Positions 56,918 to 64,000 of a stretch of DNA of 64,000 bases are shown one piece after another; the stretch's first letter is position 1; every line of letters begins with the position of its first letter. The position numbers were made by a program, and so were the translations under genes. This stretch comes from Ashinkailepas kermadecensis (lineage: Eukaryota; Arthropoda; Thecostraca; Neolepadidae). The DNA is taken from the NCBI GenBank assembly GCA_034440615.1, contig JAOTOM010005184.1:1680501-1744500 (forward strand). Reading direction: 5' to 3'. The notes under the pieces are model-generated. The model ran no database searches and was not told the DNA's origin. It saw only the letters and a program-made list of their open reading frames with translations.

Positions 56918-58960
56918 ATTGGAAGATATTTGGGGATACCACTTCGTGTCGTGGTAGCAACAGTCCATATTCTATATTATTTTCATCGTAGGTGATTCTA
57001 AAATCTGATTGGTCAAATACCAGGGAAGCGTAAGCTGATTGGTGCGATGGTTGCGGTAGGATGCCCCATTGAAGAAAGTGATTGTCCGTTCACCCTCTCG
57101 AGTCGTTTGGCCCAAGACAAAGTATATCAGCTATCTAGCGATAAAACATGTAGAAACATTTTGTTAAAGATGATTTTGTCATAGAAATCGTGGGTTTTCA
57201 TTTTACAGCTGATGTGTCGGACATTTCAGCGAAACTTCGCTACATTTGTAATAATTGTGTTTCTTATGACTATGCACATGGGATACATTTCCGCACTAAC
57301 AGGGCCACTGGCCATGTGGTGTACATAACTTCATAAATTCATGTTCGATGATGGGGATGTCAAACGAGAAATTCTGACCTAAACATGCAAACGTAAATAT
57401 GTTTTAATGGTGTGAGGTATAAATATAAAACAAAAAGAAGTAACTTGGTTCACTACTTCTCAAAATAAAATTATTCCAAACATTTATCAATAATTAGGCG
57501 CCAATACAGCTTTGACGCGGCTGCGCCAATCGCGAAATACTCCTTGTCAGCCGCCAACGGATAGGATGAACAGCGATTGGAAACGTGCGTCAATTTCTAA
57601 TTGTGCGTTATGCACGGAATTGTGAGCAGCAAGGGACTTTAGGCTTCATTGGAGTCCTGGTCATGATTAGGAAGACAGCATGGTCGAGGATTTCCAATAT
57701 CCAAAACATGATATCGTCATGAAGACCACAGCCTCCTTCTCTGAAATATTCAAAATGCAGTCTCGATTATCACAAACACGAATTAAATTATGATCTCCAA
57801 ATTTATGTCCGATTATCTAAAAACATTCTTCCCAATTCCATGATTCCAAGATATAAATCAAACCATTGTATTCTTGCAAAATTTAACTAATGTCAATCAT
57901 GCAAATCTTCACATAAATATCCATCACATCATGCCATTGTGGGTCATCGATGTTGCATAGTTGATGTTCAAGATTCATTTTTGGAAGGATGGAACTTTCC
58001 AAGATTCCAAAAATATGACTGTCTTGGAACCTGAACCAGCTGCACGGCAATCTAAAAAGAAATAGCATGCATTTCGAAAGGTCATTCAGAAATAACCCTT
58101 AGGACAGAAATGACAGAAACCCTCAGAAATGACACCTAGGAACATGGCTGGATAAATTTTACCTGAAGGTAATTTTTAGTATTCTTGGAATTACTTTTTA
58201 TGATGCACTGTTTATGAATGTTGTTAGCATGTAGTGGCCACTCAATTCTGCTGCAATTGCACACTTTTCAGTTGGCAGGCAAATTAACACCAAAAATGGG
58301 CTTGGAGTTGGGTAATTTAGCATATAAAATAATGTTTTAAAAACGTGACATAACCTAACCTAATCTAGCATATTATTAAATGCAAGAATAAGTTAAAAAA
58401 GAACACTTTCATGCTTTTTTTCTTTCAGAATTACACTTAAAACATAACCTAACCTTTTTGCATTTCTTGTTCCCTTGTGTTATCTTGGACATTAACATTT
58501 GGTGTTTAATGTATGTCTTTGAATCATGGATTTACGGAAAAATGTTTGAGCATGCCTACTCTGGGAGGATAGTGTCCTTCCTATTTGTAGTATGTGAAAT
58601 ACCCCGTGACTTCCAAGTGAGTTGCGAACCCTATGCCAAATAGTAAATCAGCATTGTGATTGTGGCACCATTCAACCTTCAAACTAGAGAATGGAGATAT
58701 TTCTCTTTTTGGAGAAGACAATCCTCTAGATGGCAAAGTTCCAGCACCAGTCTGCTTTTGTTTCATCCCTGTGCCCATGGTGTTGCAATGCAATTTTGGA
58801 GGCTGTATTGTCAAGTTATGGTTTTAGCAACCTCAGCTTGTTCTGGCATCTTTGACATTATATCTACATTCACTTTTAGCAACTGAAGTGTGTTGTGACA
58901 CAAATTGGCATGTTCTGTAGGCACACTGATTTGACATTCTTGGTTGACATATTGCAGTTC
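56918..58960. other. A/T-rich intergenic sequence, no gene recognised
   Basis: No frame longer than about 77 codons and no structured repeat were found in 2 kb. 'CCTAACC' motifs recur near 58,350 and 58,445. Confidence 0.45.
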
Positions 58961-58969
58961 TAGCATACC

Positions 58970-59955
58970 CACTGGCGGATCCAGGGGGGGGGGACATTCC
59001 GGCCATGGCCCCCCCCCCCAAGCGCTTCAAAGGGGGGGCCATAGTGTCTTTTGCCCCCCCCAAACCAACAAAAGTAAACTGAATTAAAATGCAGTAACCT
59101 TTGCTGAGGTTAAAAAATAGCGTTCCGGGTGAAATAATCTCCAATTTTAAAGGTATTTTGTTATAATTGTTTGGAAGCACAATATGGTAGGATAGTAGAT
59201 TCTGACACATCGAGGGTTCTATGCTGTTGAAGTTCTGCTTACAGCAAGAGATGACGAAATCAGCAGTTTCCTTATTCCTTCGTCAGATAGGTTCATGAAG
59301 TTTGTTAGCCAGTAACGGGCAAGCGGACCCAGTGAGCCAGATTTCGAAAGCGGAATTTGAACAGGATGTTTTGTGCGAGTGACCAGTTGAGCCCAGTTGA
59401 GCAGCATGTTTCGTATGTTGGTGTTGGGGTTGCTAAGATGAAGAGACAGGCTACATTGACTGATTTTTTTCAAGAAGAATAGCAAGAGGAGGTACACTGG
59501 CGGATCCAGATTCTGACACACATCGAAGGTTCCATGCTGCTCAAGTTCTGCTTACAGCAAGAGTTGACAAAATCGGATCCGCCAGTGTGTATACGTGCAC
59601 GAACGTTGACGTGGTACAAGACGTTGAACGTGAACGTGAAGGTTTTGGTAAACAAGAACAAAAATCCGGTAACATAGAAACGGTGGAGGTAGGCTGGGGC
59701 CACTACACAGGCAATTATGTTGTCAATTTGTATTTTATGTGAATTTTTTTTTTTTAATGGGCCCCTTTCCAAATAGTGGTCGAAATCCGGTGCTTTTAAC
59801 CAAAAACAGTGGGGGAATAGGCACCCTCCAAATCCGTTCGACCCCTCCCCTGACGCAATTCCTACGTACGCCACTGGGGGAGGGGGAGGGGAGGGGCTGA
59901 CGCCGAAAACCGAAAGTTGGCCCCCCCCCAAACCGGTGGGCTAGATCCGCCAGTG
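58970..59955. mobile_element. 986-bp non-autonomous hAT-like element with 8-bp TSD
   Basis: It is flanked by the perfect 8-bp repeat agcatacc at 58,962-58,969 and 59,956-59,963. Terminal inverted repeats are cactggcggatccag on the left and ctagatccgccagtg on the right, each followed internally by C- or G-runs. An 8-bp target-site duplication and CA(C/G)TGG-type ends are typical of hAT transposons. The interior has no transposase. It contains two copies of a 65-bp block, one at 59,190-59,255 and one inside the nested mini-element at 59,495-59,587. Confidence 0.8.
59495..59587. mobile_element. 93-bp nested mini-element of the same family
   Basis: Left terminus cactggcggatccag and right terminus cggatccgccagtg enclose about 65 bp. 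That block is also present 250-300 bp upstream (from 'agattctgacaca' to 'gaaatc'). The flanks do not form an 8-bp target-site duplication, so it may have arisen by internal rearrangement and not by insertion. Confidence 0.65.
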
Positions 59956-59963
59956 AGCATACC

Positions 59964-60702
59964 CAGTGTGTCAATACAATTTTGAACCTTTGTTGTCATG
60001 TTGCACCTTTGCACCATTTCTAAGCTTGCTATTGCATTGCTTCTATGTGCGTCTATGTAATATTTATTTTCACCAATAAGTCAAGTACTGAGGGAAATCA
60101 AGGTTTGCACTCCCAAGAGTAATTAGGTAGTGATCTGCATCTTCAGTGGCGGTACTTTGCGCTGGAATATAAGCATAAAGAGGTAAATGCACTAGATAGG
60201 GCGACATGTGATAGGTAGCAAAACTGGCCTTTGGAATCAAGAGAGGGTATCCGATTTGCACATTTCTGCACCTCTGGGGCTAGGTTCAGAGATGTGAGCC
60301 TAAGCTGCCATGCCAGACTCGACAGACATCAATGCCTGCATCTGAGCAGTCAGCCCCAACAGCCTTACACAGTCTCTTAACTGTCTGGTGCAACTGCCCA
60401 AATGCTCCAGCACTCACCCCAGTTCCCCCTCCTGGGGAACTGGCAACTCGGCAGTCAGCGCGTATAAATGCAGTGCTGTCACCTCCATGCTCAACAGGGT
60501 GCTAAATCTAAGCTACTAAAAATATAAATCCTCCCACCCCAACATTTTTACATTTCTGAAAAACTGGTATGCACCGCAGTCCTATCACGGAGGAGCAATC
60601 TTGTAAACACCAAATCAACTACACACATACCCTCCTTGTACAGAGACTAATTCCAACAAAGAGACCTCTAGCAATTGTATTTTGTTCTTTCTGGGACAGT
60701 GA
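59964..60702. other. no gene recognised
   Basis: Unique-looking sequence. Splice-acceptor-like 'atctctaccag' at its end leads into the next feature. Confidence 0.4.
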
Positions 60703-62551
60703 AAATGTAGTTATCTCTACCAGTGTCGCCTGTGTCAAGTGCTCTTCAGTCATGAGGATGCAGCGAGCGAGCATGCACATGCCTGCACAGGTGTCTGCCG
60801 CACCTATGTGTACAACTGCTTGTCTTGTGGAGCGCTGTTTGCTGAACCCGAGCTCCACGATGAGCACACTGCATCCTGTCATGTGACCCCAAACCCAGCC
60901 GACCAGGCAAGTGAATATGCTTTTAAAGCTGATGCTACTGACAACCAGTTGCTGCTCGACACAATGGAGGGCACTTATGACAACTTCAAAGCCTGGCTTC
61001 CAGTTCGCAAACGACAACAGTGGGAGGAGATGTCGCGTCTGCTGGGTGAGCCTCCTAACAACGCTAGGAGGAGATGAAACAGCCTCCTCTACTACAAGAG
61101 AGTACGTGACCATGCTGGACCGAAATGTTCGGGCCGGGGGAGCGTCTGGAAGCCATGGGCGCACACCAACCAGATGTGTCGTATTATGGGAAACAGCTCA
61201 TGCATTCGCCCACACTATGTCAGCTTCTCTTGATATCGAAGCTGGAGCACAACTGTCAGTTCAGCCCTCGTCTGGACAACCGGCGCCAAAACCGACAGTA
61301 CAGCAGCCAACACAGTCGACGGTGCAGCCGCCACCTGCCTCGTCATCACAGCCGACCGTATACAGCCGACCTCGCCGACAACGGCACCGGCACCACAACA
61401 ATCCTCTTACACCGACCTCGCCGACAATGGCACCGGCGCCACAACAATCCTCTTACACCGACCTCGCCGACAATGGCACCGGCACCACAACAATCCTCTT
61501 ACACCGACCTCGCCGACAATGGCACCGGCACCACAGCAATCCTCTTACACCGACCTCACCGACAACGGCACCGGCACCACAACAATCCTCTTACACCGAC
61601 CTCATCGACAACGGCACCGGCACCACAACAATCCTCTTACACCGACCTCACCGACAACGGCACCGGCACCACAACAATCCTCTTACACCGACCTCATCGA
61701 CAATGGCACCGGCGCCACAACAATCCTCTTACACCGACCTCGCCGAAAATGGCACCGGCGCCACAACAATCCTCTTACACCGACCTCGCCCACAATGGCA
61801 CCGGCACCACAACAATCCTCTTACACCGACCTCGCCGACAATGGCACCGGCGCCACAACAATCCTCTTACACCGACCTCGCCCACAATGGCACCGGCACC
61901 ACAACAATCCTCTTACACCGACCTCACCGACAACGGCACCGGCACCACAACAATCCTCTTACACCGACCTCACCGACAACGGCACCGGCACCACAACAAT
62001 CCTCTTACACCGACCTCACCGACAACGGCACCGGCACCACAACATCTCTTACCGACCTCACCGACAACGGCACCGGCACCACAACAATCCTCTTACACCG
62101 ACCTCACCGACAACGGCACCGGCACCACAACAATCCTCTTACACCGACCTCGCCGACAATGGCACCGGCACCACAACAATCCTCTTACACCGACCTCACC
62201 GACAACGGCACCGGCACCACAACAATCCTCTTACACCGACCTCATCGACAATGGCACCGGCACCACAACAATCTTCTTACACCGACCTCACCGACAACGG
62301 CACCGGCACCACAACAATCCTCTTACACCTCTGTACCATTCTCCTCATCGACCAATACTTCAAACCGCATGACCCAACGTGTGATCCGCTCCCGAAAGAA
62401 CTCTGCCACTGAATCATACTTCCGGGCAAAGGAAAATTATTTCAAGAGCAGGGAATAGCCTGGCGATAAGGCGCCTCGAGATAGAGGAACAGCGTCTCGA
62501 AGTCCTGCAGGAAATATCACGTAAAATTGGGCAGCGACTCAACCGCCAGTA
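60703..62551 (+). pseudogene. zinc-finger plus MADF/SANT-like DNA-binding protein gene with internal VNTR, decayed
   Basis: A frame open from 60,703 encodes two C2H2-like modules: 'CRLCQVLFSHEDAASEHAHAC' less its last residue, then 'NCLSCGALFAEPELHDEHTA'. These are followed by a MADF/SANT-like stretch 'WEEMSRLLGEPPNNARRR'. A TGA at 61,075-61,077 stands where a Trp is usual (RRRW), and the same frame continues 'NSLLYYKRVRDHAG' and 'GRGSVWKPWAHTNQMCRIMG'. After a frame change comes a Pro/Thr/Gln-rich segment made of a 46-bp repeat (61,363-62,335). The end is 'ESYFRAKENYFKSRE', a slip, and 'LAIRRLEIEEQRLEVLQEIS' to TAG at 62,549-62,551, a helical, possibly coiled-coil tail common in Myb/SANT-type partners of transposases. 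The function would be DNA binding in the nucleus. An unrecognised intron could explain one frame change. Confidence 0.55.
61363..62335. repeat. 46-bp VNTR inside the MADF/SANT-like gene, about 21 copies
   Basis: The unit contains 'caccgacctcaccgacaacg' then 'gcaccggcaccacaacaatc' then 'ctctta'. As 46 is not a multiple of 3 but the unit is stop-free, all three plus frames stay open (515 codons in the longest). Each yields the same 46-residue periodic peptide. One unit near 62,040 is shortened. Confidence 0.95.
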
Positions 62552-64000
62552 GGCCGTAAATATGGTAGGGTGTTTTACCTTATCTTATATGAAAGGGCAC
62601 TTCTTGAGTGTTTTTTATTTGAATTATGAGCTTTGGATGTGATTTATTCAAAGTCGTATATGAATGTCATTAATAGTCAAGAACTGAAAAAAATGATTAA
62701 TTTGAGGTATAGCCAGTGGACGGCACCAGCGACCGTCATCGGTGCGACGGTGTTAACTCATAAATACTGTGTATTACGTGTTAAACTGTGTAGAGCTGAT
62801 AATGTGCACTTAGCCAAGCCGCTTCCTGCTTGATGAAGGAATTGAATAATGAGCTCGGCATAAAGACATCAAGTGTCTATTGATATATTACGTGATCAAG
62901 CGCATGCTAATTGCATTGTAGCTACATGCGCCAAGTGATCTCTTTCATTGTAAGTAGATTTTGCGGTTTAAAAAAAGAAGTTAGCAAGATTTTCTACCAG
63001 AGGAAGCTAAGCACTTTAGCTACGTTTAGTGACGAGCTTAAGTGGACAAATCTGAATCGCCATGTCGTTCATTTCGGCAGCGCTTCCGTATGAAGTACAC
63101 AAACATAGTCACACTGGTCTCAGGTATAGGCAAGATAGGCCATTGGTGAGCCTTCATGTTGAGCGTTCGTGTGTTGTGATTGTGATTCGTGGATTGTGGT
63201 TGGCGATAGACCAAGTAAATATACGGATAAGGATGACAGCGATCACCTCAATCAACACGCTACCGTACTGAGCAGGCGTCCTCTCGTAGGATCTGTGTCA
63301 ATCGTTCATTTTCAGGGTGTGTGTGGTGGTACAGATCCGATTGTAATATTCGATGGATGCTTCCGTTCATGTTGCTGTGCTGGCCAAGATCATTATGGTA
63401 CCGTATGGTACACGGAGCAAAGGCGCTGATTGCGCGAGAACAACGTTACACAATCTTGACCATTTTGAAAGCATCTAAGATTGTTTGGTCTTCATTTAGT
63501 TGTTGCAGCATCCTGCCGGCGCTTATATTTAGGCCAAGCAATGTGGCCCAAACAACAACCCGGCTGTCAGCATATCGTCTGTTCCGCTCCCAGAAGGGTG
63601 AGTCGCTTACGTATCGTCCAATTCGACCGCCTTCGGAGCCGTGTAGGATTCCTGTGAATCTTTGTGGTACCTATTGAAATCATCCCGTTCGTTTCAAATC
63701 CATGTATTCCAAAGCATGACATGAACAAATTGTGTGCAAAATGCAATGAGTTATCGTGTTGGCAATGAATCACACCCTCATGTGGTTACCATATTTCACG
63801 AATCACACGCACACAGGTATGACCATTTTCGTCCCGGCACCAGTGAGAGCAGCGACATGTCTATTAGCTTGGTCCGGTTTGCACGCTTTTTCCCAAAATC
63901 GATAGCAGCTCCCCTTCATTTTATGCATTTTGGGCCGCTGAACACGATGGAAGCATCAGAAATGCAAATTTTTCACATCTTTTGATGGCCCCGGCAACTT
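62552..64000. other. no gene recognised
   Basis: A/T-rich to the window end. Frames up to 118 codons carry no recognisable motif, and no repeats are visible. Confidence 0.4.

Overview
This window looks like non-coding, repeat-laden DNA from an invertebrate animal, most likely an arthropod. A tick or other chelicerate would fit the LINE ORF1 style, the G-rich transposon ends and the scattered CCTAAC runs, but the species cannot be fixed from the sequence. There is no operon-like layout and no dense coding. I found no complete, intact host gene. Almost every long open frame lies inside a tandem repeat whose unit happens to lack stop codons.

Layout. 1-2.4 kb: three copies of a G-rich-ended transposon fragment. 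2.88-9.36 kb: three back-to-back minisatellites (units about 38, 37 and 30 bp). 9.4-16 kb: mostly unique DNA with a 45-bp minisatellite (11.9-12.5 kb), a broken transposon-type gene piece (15.75-15.93 kb) and a possible terminal exon (15.97-16.18 kb). 16.5-23.2 kb: an AT microsatellite, a 20-bp minisatellite, a minisatellite that flips orientation (19.86-20.72 kb) and a tandem segmental duplication rich in purines (21.5-23.2 kb). 23.98-32.86 kb: two insertions of one retrotransposon family that carries a three-zinc-knuckle gag-like ORF1 but no reverse transcriptase. They flank a separate decayed CR1-like LINE. 33-42 kb: more minisatellites (57, 86, 34, 33, 13, 29 bp) and a tRNA-derived SINE with perfect target-site duplications. 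42.8-45.7 kb: two decayed LINE ORF2 remnants. 47-52.6 kb: a CpG-rich stretch, small MITE-like elements, a 15-bp array, a GAGACA hexamer array and a four-unit array of about 265 bp. 54.4-62.6 kb: a decayed PIF/Harbinger transposase, two fold-back or hAT-like non-autonomous elements, and a decayed zinc-finger plus MADF/SANT-like gene containing a 46-bp VNTR.

The strongest candidate for something undescribed is the gag-only LINE family. One copy (23,993-27,292, minus strand) has a 12-bp perfect target-site duplication, a 3' tail of short tandem repeats and a tandemly doubled 1,038-bp 5' end. The other (about 30,177-32,848, plus strand) has its own 9-bp duplication and the same architecture. Neither has room for ORF2, so the family appears to be mobilised in trans, in the style of mammalian HAL1 or Drosophila HeT-A. 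A second lead is the Harbinger transposase lying upstream, on the same strand, of a MADF/SANT-like protein gene. These could be the two genes of one large, dead PIF/Harbinger element split by later insertions.
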